Assembly: GCA_903837025.1 (NCBI GenBank)
Contig: CAILTC010000101.1
Coordinates: forward strand, 1 to 13,658
Direction of reading: 5' to 3'
DNA from: an uncultured Bacteroidota bacterium
Lineage (GTDB): Bacteria > Bacteroidota > Bacteroidia > Flavobacteriales > Flavobacteriaceae
DNA length: 13,658 bases
Notes under the pieces: generated by a model
The model's database searches: none
Seen by the model: only the letters and a program-made list of their open reading frames with translations
What the model was told of the DNA's origin: nothing
Part shown: positions 6,494-13,326 of the stretch, in pieces
Numbering within the stretch: position 1 is the stretch's first letter
Layout of the letters: every line of letters begins with the position of its first letter
Translations under genes and position numbers: made by a program

Positions 6494-7636
6494 TTATCCA
6501 GCAATAATACTTCTAGAAATTACAATTTTCTGAATTTCGGAAGTACCTTCATAAATTTGGGTGATTTTAGCATCACGCATCATTCGCTCCACATGATATT
6601 CTCTTACATAACCATTTCCGCCATGTATTTGTACGGCTTCAACAGTAGTATCCATAGCGGTTTGCGAGGCAAAAAGTTTTGCCATGGCTCCACTAATATC
6701 ATAATTATTATGATTGTCTTTGTCCCAAGCCGCTTTCATACAAAGATGCCTTGCGGCTTCAATATTTACGGCCATATCGGCCAATTTGAAAGCAATGGCT
6801 TGATGATTGCAAATTTCTGTACCAAAGGCTTTGCGTTCTTTCGAATATTTTAAGGCCAATTCGTAAGCTCCAGAAGCAATTCCTAGGGCTTGAGAAGCAA
6901 TTCCTATTCTTCCGCCAGCCAAAGTTTTCATTGCAAATTTGAATCCAAAACCATCTTCACCAATTCTATTTTCTTTCGGAACTTTCACATCATTAAACAT
7001 CAACGAATGGGTGTCGGAACCACGGATCCCCATTTTTTGCTCTTTGTGACCAATAGCAAAACCTGGCATATCTTTAGTCATAATCAAAGCATTGATTCCT
7101 TTGTGTTTTTTATCGGCATGGGTTTGTGCAATGACAATATAAACCGAAGCTGAATTCCCATTGGTTATCCAGTTTTTTGTTCCATTTACCAAATAATAAT
7201 CCCCCATATCTATCGCTGTCGTTTTTTGTGAGGTGGCATCACTCCCAGCTTCGGGTTCGCTCAAACAAAAAGCACCGTGAATTTGACCTGAAGCCAAACT
7301 TGGCAACCATTTTTGTTTTTGTTCTTCGGTGCCAAAAGCTTGTAATCCCCAACAAACAAGCGAATTATTGACGGACATCACCACCGAAGCCGAGGCGTCA
7401 ACTTTCGATATTTCTTCCATGGCAAGGACATACGAAATCGTATCGAGACCGCTTCCTCCATATTTTGGATCCACCATCATTCCCATAAAGCCAAGTTCCC
7501 CCATTTTTTTGATTTGATCGGCCGGGAAGAGTTGTTTTTCATCTCTATCAATTACTCCAGGCAACAATTCGTTTTGGGCAAAATCTCTGGCGGCCTGCTG
7601 CACCATTAATTGTTCTTCAGTTAGATTAAAATTCAT
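6494..7636 (-). CDS. Acyl-CoA dehydrogenase (short/branched-chain type)
   Basis: A 380-residue flavoprotein of normal family length that oxidises acyl-CoA to trans-2-enoyl-CoA, the first step of beta-oxidation or branched-chain amino acid breakdown. Features are the N-terminal helical domain (1-120), the FAD/substrate signature AFCLSEPEAGSDA (122-134), NGTKNWITNG in the beta domain, and the C-terminal helical domain with AVQIHGGNGYVREY and the catalytic base Glu363 in IYEGTSEIQ. Position of the catalytic Glu matches short- and medium-chain enzymes rather than isovaleryl-CoA or long-chain enzymes, where it lies on another helix. Electrons would go to an electron-transfer flavoprotein, not encoded here. 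A -7 box precedes it and a strong terminator follows, so it is probably a single-gene unit. The exact chain specificity cannot be read. Confidence 0.95.
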   Translation of the reverse strand: MNFNLTEEQLMVQQAARDFAQNELLPGVIDRDEKQLFPADQIKKMGELGFMGMMVDPKYGGSGLDTISYVLAMEEISKVDASASVVMSVNNSLVCWGLQAFGTEEQKQKWLPSLASGQIHGAFCLSEPEAGSDATSQKTTAIDMGDYYLVNGTKNWITNGNSASVYIVIAQTHADKKHKGINALIMTKDMPGFAIGHKEQKMGIRGSDTHSLMFNDVKVPKENRIGEDGFGFKFAMKTLAGGRIGIASQALGIASGAYELALKYSKERKAFGTEICNHQAIAFKLADMAVNIEAARHLCMKAAWDKDNHNNYDISGAMAKLFASQTAMDTTVEAVQIHGGNGYVREYHVERMMRDAKITQIYEGTSEIQKIVISRSIIAG

Positions 7637-7679
7637 AATATTATAAAATAAATGGTGATTTTTGTTATAAAAATATATT

Positions 7680-7687
7680 CAAAGATA
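7680..7687 (-). promoter_or_regulatory. Candidate -7 box for acyl-CoA dehydrogenase gene
   Basis: TATCTTTG on the - strand fits TAnnTTTG and lies 43 bases upstream of the start codon. A matching TTG at -33 is not found at the expected distance. Confidence 0.5.
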
Positions 7688-7812
7688 CTTTTTAAAAATG
7701 AAATTTTCGATTTAGATTTATAATTTTTGAAAACTATAACGTTTTCGAAAAATGCCGAAACACTTTCTTTTCGATGTTGAATCCGTTTCGAATATTCGGA
7801 TTACTAGGCCGC

Positions 7813-7820
7813 TATTTTTG
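7813..7820 (+). promoter_or_regulatory. Candidate -7 box for the 7825-7986 RNA
   Basis: TATTTTTG matches TAnnTTTG. Transcription would begin around 7825-7828, just before the first base of the GC-rich structured block at 7831. No clear TTG lies 17-23 bases upstream, so the promoter is only half supported. Confidence 0.4.
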
Positions 7821-7824
7821 TCAT

Positions 7825-7986
7825 GAGGTTGCGTGAGGGATGGAAGCGGCATCCTTTTGTGGAGCGAAAGCGGAACAAAAGATAAAGCGTACAGCACGAC
7901 CCGAAAGTGGCAAGAGGCACGACGAAGCCAACTGGAGGGGCACGCCCAAAGAAAAAAGGCTGTTATTTATGGTATTTAGCCGTTTT
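7825..7986 (+). ncRNA. Candidate structured non-coding RNA (Flavo-1-like?)
   Basis: A block clearly richer in GC than its flanks sits in a 494-base gap without a convincing gene. GCGTG (7831-7835) can pair with CACGC (7941-7945) to close the structure. Inside, CTTTTGT (7854-7860) pairs with ACAAAAG (7875-7881), followed by a GGA/GGA internal loop able to form tandem G-A pairs and a GC-GAAA-GC tetraloop hairpin (7864-7871). TGGC (7908-7911) can pair with GCCA (7927-7930). The end, ggct (7958-7961) against agcc then GTTTT (7978-7986), can act as a weak terminator. The wording GAGGGATGGAAGCGGCATCC resembles sequences I recall between genes in many flavobacteria, and the Rfam Flavo-1 class is a candidate identity, but I cannot confirm that assignment. 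A non-RNA dispersed repeat is the alternative. Confidence 0.45.
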
Positions 7987-8130
7987 GAATCAACAAATTG
8001 CTTTTCGAAATCATAAAGTTTTGGCAATTGCCCACCAATTCCTTGATTCTTTATCGATCTAAAACTTTTTGTAAATAATTTTTAGTAATTTTCAACGTTT
8101 TACTAAAGTATCTTAAATTTTATAATAAAA

Positions 8131-9021
8131 ATGAGTTCGATTCTTTCATCAGACCAAAAAAAATCAATAGCGCTATCCGTTCTTTTATACGGGACAATGT
8201 TGCTCATTTTATTCTTTATCCGCTTTTGGCCACCCGCAAATTTAGCTGAATTAACAGGCGGTGGTGGCGGTGGTGGTGGTGTTACTGTAAATTTTGGCGA
8301 TAGTGATTTAGGTTCAGGTGCCAATTATAAAAGTGAGGTTTTGAATGTTAAAAATCAAGCCAAACAAGTACCTACAAAAGCGACTCCGGAGGAAGCTATT
8401 TTGACTCAAGAAAATGCTACCGAAGAAACTGCGGTAATTCCGAAGAAAGAAAAACCATTAAAACCAACACCTGTTTTAAAAGAAGCAGTTAAACCTGTTG
8501 TGGCAAAGCCAAAGGTTTCTAATACTACCAACGATGCGTTATCTAGCATTCTGAAAGGGTCTAATAAAGGCGGCGATGGCGATGATAAAACGGCTGGGAA
8601 CAAAGGAAAATCGAACGGAAGTTTAAGCGCTAACGGCTATTATGGCACGGGAGGTTCTGGAGGCGGAACAGGCGGAGGAAATGGTACCGGAAACGGAATA
8701 GGAACTGGCAGCGGTTACGGTGCTGGAAATGGTGGCGGTTCAGGAAACGGAAGTGGTTATTCTTTGGGCAACCGAAAAGCAATATCAAAACCAGCTCCAA
8801 AATATACCTGTAACGAATCAGGAAAAGTAGTTGTAGAAGTTTCTGTAGACAGAAATGGAAGAACAACAAATGTCATTGCCGGAATAAAAGGAACTACAAA
8901 CACAGCAAAATGCTTATTAGACCAAGCGACAATTGCAGCTATGAATACGAGATGGGACGCTAGCAGCGACGCTCCAGAAAAACAAGTTGGTAAAATTGTT
9001 TATAATTTCAATTTGAATTAA
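8131..9021 (+). CDS. TonB-like energy transducer with glycine-rich linkers
   Basis: A 296-residue protein with a short cytoplasmic N-terminus, one membrane span (about 13-31), eight glycines in a row (43-50) followed by VTVNFGDSDLGSG, a Lys/Pro-rich periplasmic stretch (about 80-130), a second glycine-rich linker (169-213) and a C-terminal domain (about 220-296) of TonB-C type with GKVVVEVSVDRNGRTTNVIA and a terminal VGKIVYNFNLN. Cys227 and Cys261 could form a disulphide. TonB proteins carry proton-motive-force energy from ExbB/ExbD across the periplasm to outer-membrane TonB-dependent transporters. The exbB-exbD pair lies just beyond on the opposite strand, so the three probably work together, although transcribed from different promoters. 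The poly-Gly is coded by GGN triplets, so length changes would stay in frame. Confidence 0.85.
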   Translation: MSSILSSDQKKSIALSVLLYGTMLLILFFIRFWPPANLAELTGGGGGGGGVTVNFGDSDLGSGANYKSEVLNVKNQAKQVPTKATPEEAILTQENATEETAVIPKKEKPLKPTPVLKEAVKPVVAKPKVSNTTNDALSSILKGSNKGGDGDDKTAGNKGKSNGSLSANGYYGTGGSGGGTGGGNGTGNGIGTGSGYGAGNGGGSGNGSGYSLGNRKAISKPAPKYTCNESGKVVVEVSVDRNGRTTNVIAGIKGTTNTAKCLLDQATIAAMNTRWDASSDAPEKQVGKIVYNFNLN

Positions 9022-9027
9022 ACAAAT

Positions 9028-9068
9028 GGGACGCTGATTAAACGGATTTTGGCGGATTGACATAGATT
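9028..9068. repeat. Dispersed repeat-like remnant after tonB-like gene
   Basis: Non-coding sequence containing gctgattaaacggatttt and ggcggattgacatagatt resembles phrases I recall as recurrent intergenic sequence in Bacteroidetes. It carries near-direct copies of ggatt(tt). One copy only here, so the call rests on recollection. Confidence 0.3.
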
Positions 9069-9072
9069 AGAT

Positions 9073-9113
9073 AAACAGAAAATGCCTCGAAATTATCGAG
9101 GCATTTTCTGTTT
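9073..9113. terminator. Bidirectional terminator between tonB-like gene and exbD
   Basis: A perfect 18-bp stem (9073-9090 with 9096-9113) has a five-base loop aatta. The outer parts of the arms are A/T-rich, providing a T-rich right side (gcattttctgttt) on either strand. It lies between converging genes, 51 bases after the tonB-like stop and about 100 bases after exbD. Confidence 0.8.
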
Positions 9114-9115
9114 CT

Positions 9116-9185
9116 GTCATTTCGACGAAGAAGAAATCTTATTTGTAGTTCTCGCTATGTGATTTCTCCCATTGGTCGAAATGAC
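9116..9185. repeat. Palindromic intergenic repeat (GTCATTTCGAC ends)
   Basis: A 70-base element has ends GTCATTTCGAC (9116-9126) and its exact complement gtcgaaatgac (9175-9185), with a second matching block GAAATC (9133-9138) against gatttc (9161-9166). The arms differ by a few bases and a length change. Elements with these ends are, as I recall, common between genes in flavobacteria. It lies between the terminator and the exbD stop. No coding is seen in it. Confidence 0.65.
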
Positions 9186-9214
9186 AAAAATTACTCAAGC
9201 AAACAAATCTGAAA

Positions 9215-9610
9215 TTACTTTGGGCTCGTGGCAATCACAAACTTCAAATTATTACGAACGCCAATTTGCAAAACATCAACTAAATCTTGAACTTGTAAAT
9301 TGAAAGGAATTCGAACAATAACCGTTTGATCTTTTTTGACATTCATTTTAGACATCAAAGTTGTTTCGAGTGCTTCAAAAGTTACGGGCTGTTTGTCGAT
9401 ATAGAATTTTTTATCTTCGGTAACTGATAAACTAATGTATTGTTTGTTTGTTTTTTCGTTAGACTTCGCTTTTGGCAATGTCATTTTGATCACATTAGGG
9501 TTGGCCAAAGTAGAAATAATCAGGAAAAACAACAGCAAGAAAAACATGATATCGCTCAAGGAGGATGTCGCTATTTCGGCATGAAATCTTCGTTTTCGTT
9601 TTATTGACAT
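9215..9610 (-). CDS. exbD: ExbD/TolR-family biopolymer transport protein
   Basis: A 131-residue protein of typical ExbD size. A basic cytoplasmic N-terminus (MSIKRKRRFHAEI) is followed by one membrane span (about 21-36) beginning with the essential Asp20 in SLSDIMFFLLLFF, the proton-carrying residue of the family. The remaining periplasmic domain (about 40-131) includes LPKAKSNEK, ISLSVTEDKKFYID and the closing LKFVIATSPK. With ExbB it forms the proton channel that energises a TonB-type protein. It follows exbB with a 2-base gap, so the pair is co-transcribed and probably translationally coupled. Its 3' side faces a palindromic repeat and a bidirectional terminator. Confidence 0.95.
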   Translation of the reverse strand: MSIKRKRRFHAEIATSSLSDIMFFLLLFFLIISTLANPNVIKMTLPKAKSNEKTNKQYISLSVTEDKKFYIDKQPVTFEALETTLMSKMNVKKDQTVIVRIPFNLQVQDLVDVLQIGVRNNLKFVIATSPK

Positions 9611-9612
9611 TG

Positions 9613-10308
9613 TTATACTTTTTGAATAATATTTACAAACTCCAATATCTGTTTCTGAATTTTTAAAGCAAAATTATCAATCTTTCCGTTCAATAAATGA
9701 TAGGCGCTATACGCGATGATTCCCACCAATAAACCGGAACCGCTACTAATCATTTTTTCGTATAAACCCCCAGAAATATTACCAATACTGATATTTTCGG
9801 TTACCGAAATACTATAAAATATTTTTATAACTCCCGAAATTGTTCCAATAAATCCTAATGTTGGTGCAATCCCAGCAATAAGACCCAGTTTTCCTAAATG
9901 CTTTTCCATTTCGCCAATTTCAATATCAGCGGCGCGATCCATATTCGATTCGATTTCGACAATAGGTCTACCAATAATAAGAATTCCTTCTTTTATAATA
10001 TTCCCCGAAGCAGTATTGCTTCTTTCGGCGATAGACTTTGCTAATTCAAGATTTCCCGAATTAAGATTATCCCTCACATCTTTCATCAAATTACTATCTA
10101 TTTTCGATGCTCTGTGAATGTATAAATAGCGTTCAATTATTACATAAAAAGTATATAATAATAATAATGAAATTGGAATTAAGAAAAAACCTCCTTTGAA
10201 AATAAATTGTAAAACAGAAATTTCAGTGTTTGGAGCTATTTTTTGAATCACTACTCCCGAAGCAGCATTAGCAATTGTGTCGGCCTGTAATTGTATTAAA
10301 CTAAACAT
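9613..10308 (-). CDS. exbB: ExbB/TolQ/MotA-family proton channel protein
   Basis: A 231-residue membrane protein. After an N-terminal stretch it shows a first span (about 38-58), a long cytoplasmic loop, and two further spans (about 141-165 and 188-206). The family hallmark GLIAGIAPTLGFIGTISGVI (142-161) carries the conserved threonines (Thr150, Thr156) lining the proton path, and GLYEKMISSGSGLLVGIIAY matches the third-span block. It builds the pentameric ring around ExbD in the inner membrane and powers the TonB-like transducer, probably the one encoded at 8131-9021. It is the first gene of the exbB-exbD operon, with a -7 box about 50 bases upstream, and is divergent from folC. Confidence 0.95.
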   Translation of the reverse strand: MFSLIQLQADTIANAASGVVIQKIAPNTEISVLQFIFKGGFFLIPISLLLLYTFYVIIERYLYIHRASKIDSNLMKDVRDNLNSGNLELAKSIAERSNTASGNIIKEGILIIGRPIVEIESNMDRAADIEIGEMEKHLGKLGLIAGIAPTLGFIGTISGVIKIFYSISVTENISIGNISGGLYEKMISSGSGLLVGIIAYSAYHLLNGKIDNFALKIQKQILEFVNIIQKV

Positions 10309-10357
10309 ATATTATTATTTTACTCATTAATTCTAAAATTTATTTCAATTTTGCAAT

Positions 10358-10365
10358 CAAAGATA
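10358..10365 (-). promoter_or_regulatory. Candidate -7 box for exbB-exbD
   Basis: TATCTTTG on the - strand fits TAnnTTTG and is 49 bases upstream of the exbB start. A TTG at the -33 spacing is not evident. No equally good box was found for the divergent folC gene. Confidence 0.5.
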
Positions 10366-10433
10366 CTTTTCGATGTACTATTAAACTAAAAAAATCGAAA
10401 AATATTTTAACCCACTCCTATTTTAATAACAAA

Positions 10434-11654
10434 ATGAACTATCAAGAAACAACAAACTGGTTATTTAATCAACTCCCGATGTACCATTTACAAGGTGCTT
10501 CGGCTTATAAAAAGGATTTAACTAATGTTCAATTATTGGTCAATCATCTCGAAAACCCACAGAAGAAGCTCCAATGCATTCATGTAGCGGGAACAAATGG
10601 CAAAGGTTCTACCTCGCACATGTTGGCATCGATACTTCAAGAATCGGGCTACAAAGTTGGCTTATATACATCACCACATTTAATAGATTTTAGAGAGCGA
10701 ATCAAAATTAACGGAATAGAAATTCCCGAGGATTTTGTCTGCAATTTCATCAATAAAAACAAAGTTTTTTTCGAAGCCAATGACATGAGTTTTTTTGAAA
10801 TGACTGTTGGATTGGCTTTCGATTATTTTGCCAAAGAAAATGTAGACATCGCTATAATCGAAGTGGGAATGGGCGGAAGATTAGATGCCACAAACATTAT
10901 CACGCCAATGATTTCGGTTATTACGAATATCGCTTTGGATCACACTCAATTTCTTGGAAACACAGTCGAAGCCATTGCTTTTGAAAAAGCAGGAATCATC
11001 AAACCAAAAATACCCGTTGTAATTGGCGAATATACCTCCGAAACAAAACCTGTTTTTCTGGCTAAAGCCAAAGAAAACGATTCCGAAATTTACTTTGCTT
11101 CCGATTTGATTACAGCAGATTATCCCTCTGATTTAATTGGCGATTACCAAATACACAACAAAAAAACGGTTATCGAAACTGTAACGATAGTAAACGCACA
11201 GCAGCAATTTGAAGTTTCGGAAGCCCAAATTAAAAATGGTTTATTGAATGTTGTGAAAAACACCGGCCTCCTAGGAAGATGGCAACAACTGGGTGAATCG
11301 CCGAAAATTATCTGTGATACAGCCCATAACAAAAACGGCTTGGAAATTGTGATGAAACAAATTAAAAAACAAAAATTTGATGCTTTACATATCGTTTTGG
11401 GTGTGGTAAACGACAAAGATTTGGCTGAAATTTTACCTTTATTCCCCAAAGAGGCCATTTATTATTTCTGCAAACCCAATATTCCTCGTGGTTTAGATGC
11501 TCGAATTTTAAAAGAAAAAGCGGCTGATTTCGGATTAATAGGCGAAGTATATAATTCTGTTTCAGAATCTTATACGAAATCTTTGCAAAACGCTGCAAAA
11601 TCCGATATGATATACATTGGCGGAAGCACCTTTGTTGTTGCAGAAATTTTATAA
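10434..11654 (+). CDS. folC: Folylpolyglutamate synthase / dihydrofolate synthase
   Basis: A 406-residue Mur-ligase-fold enzyme of normal FolC length. The ATP-binding loop is HVAGTNGKGSTS (50-61), followed by GLYTSPHLIDFRERI (76-90), the central EVGMGGRLDATNII with the metal-binding acidic and glycine residues, LDHTQFLG, and DTAHNKNG in the C-terminal domain. It adds glutamate to dihydropteroate to make dihydrofolate and extends the polyglutamate tail of folates in the cytoplasm. The start MNYQETTNWLFNQLPMYHLQG matches the family N-terminus. It lies alone on +, divergent from exbB and directly upstream of the tRNA gene promoter; no strong terminator is visible in the short gap after its stop. 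Confidence 0.96.
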   Translation: MNYQETTNWLFNQLPMYHLQGASAYKKDLTNVQLLVNHLENPQKKLQCIHVAGTNGKGSTSHMLASILQESGYKVGLYTSPHLIDFRERIKINGIEIPEDFVCNFINKNKVFFEANDMSFFEMTVGLAFDYFAKENVDIAIIEVGMGGRLDATNIITPMISVITNIALDHTQFLGNTVEAIAFEKAGIIKPKIPVVIGEYTSETKPVFLAKAKENDSEIYFASDLITADYPSDLIGDYQIHNKKTVIETVTIVNAQQQFEVSEAQIKNGLLNVVKNTGLLGRWQQLGESPKIICDTAHNKNGLEIVMKQIKKQKFDALHIVLGVVNDKDLAEILPLFPKEAIYYFCKPNIPRGLDARILKEKAADFGLIGEVYNSVSESYTKSLQNAAKSDMIYIGGSTFVVAEIL

Positions 11655-11671
11655 TTTTTTCTATATTATGC

Positions 11672-11701
11672 TTGTATATACGGAAAAGTGGTGTATATTT
11701 G
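11672..11701 (+). promoter_or_regulatory. Promoter of the tRNA-Val gene
   Basis: A complete Bacteroidetes-type promoter: TTG (11672-11674), a 19-base spacer and TATATTTG (11694-11701), matching TTG-N19-TAnnTTTG. Transcription would start near 11706-11708, leaving a leader of about 30 bases before the tRNA. It is the best-formed promoter in the window. Confidence 0.85.
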
Positions 11702-11735
11702 CACTCGCAATAACGCAAGACATTGCAACCCGAAA

Positions 11736-11813
11736 GGGCGATTAGCTCAGCTGGTTCAGAGCACCTCGTTTACACCGAGGGGGTCGGGGGTTCGAACCCC
11801 TCATCGCCCACCA
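11736..11813 (+). tRNA. tRNA-Val (anticodon UAC)
   Basis: A full cloverleaf: acceptor gggcgat/atcgccc (11736-11742 with 11803-11809), D stem gctc/gagc, anticodon stem cctcg/cgagg (11764-11768 with 11776-11780) with loop TTTACAC and anticodon TAC at 11771-11773, T stem ggggg/cccTc with one G-T pair and T loop TTCGAAC, discriminator A at 11810 and an encoded CCA at 11811-11813. It reads GUA and other valine codons. It has its own promoter and a strong terminator immediately after the CCA. Its 3' half (from 11770) is also read on the other strand as the C-terminus of the recombinase, which marks it as the likely target of the neighbouring integrated element. Confidence 0.97.
11770..11813. other. 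Candidate attachment-site half in the tRNA-Val 3' end
   Basis: The recombinase frame extends 44 bases into the tRNA and stops there, as expected if an element inserted at the tRNA 3' end and rebuilt it. The matching copy of the tRNA 3' segment at the other end of the element would lie beyond the window, so the exact crossover point is unknown. The terminator at 11815-11853 may also belong to the duplicated identity block. Confidence 0.4.
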
Positions 11814-13326
11814 CAAGGGACAAAGAAGAAATAATCTTCTTTGTCCCTTTTTTATTTCTGTCTATTTCCCTGTTAATCAGATACATTAATTGAACAGCTT
11901 CGTTAATTCTGGTGGTTCGAAATCCAGTTCCGTTAAATGTCAGATTTTCGGGATAAATTGAACCAATTAAATCCCTACATTCTGCGAATGTCCCACCTTC
12001 ATAGCCTATACTAAGCCTTAACAGATTATCTATTCCCTCATTCAACAACCCTTCAATATCTTCTTTTTCATTACTGATTCCTGATAATTTAGCTTCAAGT
12101 TTAGTAACCATACTTCCATAATCAGATTTCATTTCTCTATAATCCGAAGAATCAATTTGATTTGTTACAACTAATTCTCTTGCTTTAGAAAGCCTATTCT
12201 CATAATCTTTTATCTGAGCTAGTAGTTGTCGTTTTTCATCTTGTATTCCTTTAGTTTGTTCTTTATAGGCTTCTGCTATCAGTGCAGTATAAAGCTTTTT
12301 ATATTCTTGTCTTGGTAAGTACTTTTGGAGTTCATTTACAAATAGTTCATTTACTGATTCTGCCCTGAAACGATGCGCACAACCACCAAAACAATGATAA
12401 TAGGCATAATACCTATTACGTCCTTTCGATTTGCTTCCGGAAAGAATCTTTGCACATATCGGACATATTAGAAAACCACGAAGCGGAAGTTCTTCAATAG
12501 TTTCGACTTTTGGTCGTGATGTTTTTCCACGTCCATCAAGTACATCCTGCACTGTATAGTATAATGCTTCAGAAATTATAGCTTCGTGTTGTCCTCTAAC
12601 AAAAAAACTTTCTTCGTCTTTATATTTAGGAACGAATATCTTCCCACAGTATAAAGGATTACGCACTGCGAGCCAAAAACTGTGCATTCCTGTCTTAATA
12701 CCTTTCTTTTTTGCTAGACGGTGTATATCTTCTGTACTAAATATTCCTTTAGATAATTCTTGAAAAGCCCATCGCATAATGGATGCTTCAGGCTCTTTAA
12801 GGGCAATATATTTACTTCCGTCTTCCTTTGATCTGTTTGCATATCCAACAGGAGCTTGACTTACATAACGACCTTCTTTTTTAGCTCTACGCATACCATG
12901 AAATACATTTAATGCTCTCCGATCGTTTTCGACTTCAGGTGCGGCAAGATAGAAGGCAAGCATCATCTTGTTTTCTGGAATAGAAAGATCAAGGGGTTGT
13001 TCTATAGCTTGAGGTTCAACACCTAGCTTTCGAAGCAAATTTATCATTTGGTAAGCATCACCTGCATTACGACTGAACCTATCCCATTTGGTAAATAGAA
13101 CCAAATCCGTTTTATTTTTATGTTTCTTAAGATTAACCAGCAATTTTTTCCATTGCGGTCTAATAAAAGTTTTCGCCGAATGGTCTTCATAAATCACATC
13201 CCGTATTCCAATAGAATTGATTTCACAATATTTTCTCAGCACTTCCTCCTGATTTCTCTGGGAATAGCCTTTATCCGCTTGCTCATCTGTGCTCACGCGT
13301 ACGTATAAGTCTGTTATGTTTTTCAT
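11770..13326 (-). CDS. Large serine recombinase (integrase) ending inside tRNA-Val
   Basis: A 518-residue site-specific recombinase. The N-terminal resolvase domain (about 3-150) has the nucleophile Ser12 in YVRVSTDEQ with Arg10, and the conserved DRFSR (82-86). A recombinase domain (about 155-265) follows, then a zinc ribbon with Cys288, Cys291, Cys312 and Cys316, and a coiled coil (about 353-425). It should catalyse integration and excision of the surrounding element through a Ser-DNA bond. The last 14 residues (505-518, ending GFEPPTPSV) are translated from the antisense of the tRNA-Val 3' half, and residues about 492-504 from its terminator hairpin; the TAA stop is made by bases of the anticodon loop (11770-11772). 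The ATG overlaps the stop of the 56-residue gene upstream (ATGA). No lesion in catalytic motifs is seen, so it is probably active. Confidence 0.93.
   Translation of the reverse strand: MKNITDLYVRVSTDEQADKGYSQRNQEEVLRKYCEINSIGIRDVIYEDHSAKTFIRPQWKKLLVNLKKHKNKTDLVLFTKWDRFSRNAGDAYQMINLLRKLGVEPQAIEQPLDLSIPENKMMLAFYLAAPEVENDRRALNVFHGMRRAKKEGRYVSQAPVGYANRSKEDGSKYIALKEPEASIMRWAFQELSKGIFSTEDIHRLAKKKGIKTGMHSFWLAVRNPLYCGKIFVPKYKDEESFFVRGQHEAIISEALYYTVQDVLDGRGKTSRPKVETIEELPLRGFLICPICAKILSGSKSKGRNRYYAYYHCFGGCAHRFRAESVNELFVNELQKYLPRQEYKKLYTALIAEAYKEQTKGIQDEKRQLLAQIKDYENRLSKARELVVTNQIDSSDYREMKSDYGSMVTKLEAKLSGISNEKEDIEGLLNEGIDNLLRLSIGYEGGTFAECRDLIGSIYPENLTFNGTGFRTTRINEAVQLMYLINREIDRNKKGTKKIISSLSLVVGDEGFEPPTPSV
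11815..11853 (+). terminator. Rho-independent terminator of tRNA-Val
   Basis: A perfect 15-bp stem (aagggacaaagaaga at 11815-11829 with 11835-11849), loop aataa, followed by a run of six T (11848-11853). It begins two bases after the encoded CCA. It lies wholly within the recombinase coding sequence on the other strand and has no T run in that direction, so it should stop only the tRNA transcript. Confidence 0.92.

Noticed and set aside
7771..7800. Palindrome around atccgtttcgaatattcggat
   Set aside because: Only a 5-bp matched stem with an AT-rich loop; too short to separate from chance in this composition.
7821..8027. 68-codon open frame on - in the 7637-8130 gap
   Set aside because: No ribosome-binding site, domain or typical composition; it is the reverse of the structured GC-rich island, whose hairpins and -7 box on + explain the region better.
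8103..8324. 73-codon frame on - with a run of prolines
   Set aside because: The prolines are the reverse complement of the poly-Gly codons of the tonB-like gene; it is a shadow.
8630..8869. 79-codon frame on - rich in His, Phe and Arg
   Set aside because: Antisense of the second glycine-rich linker of the tonB-like gene; biased composition explains the open frame.
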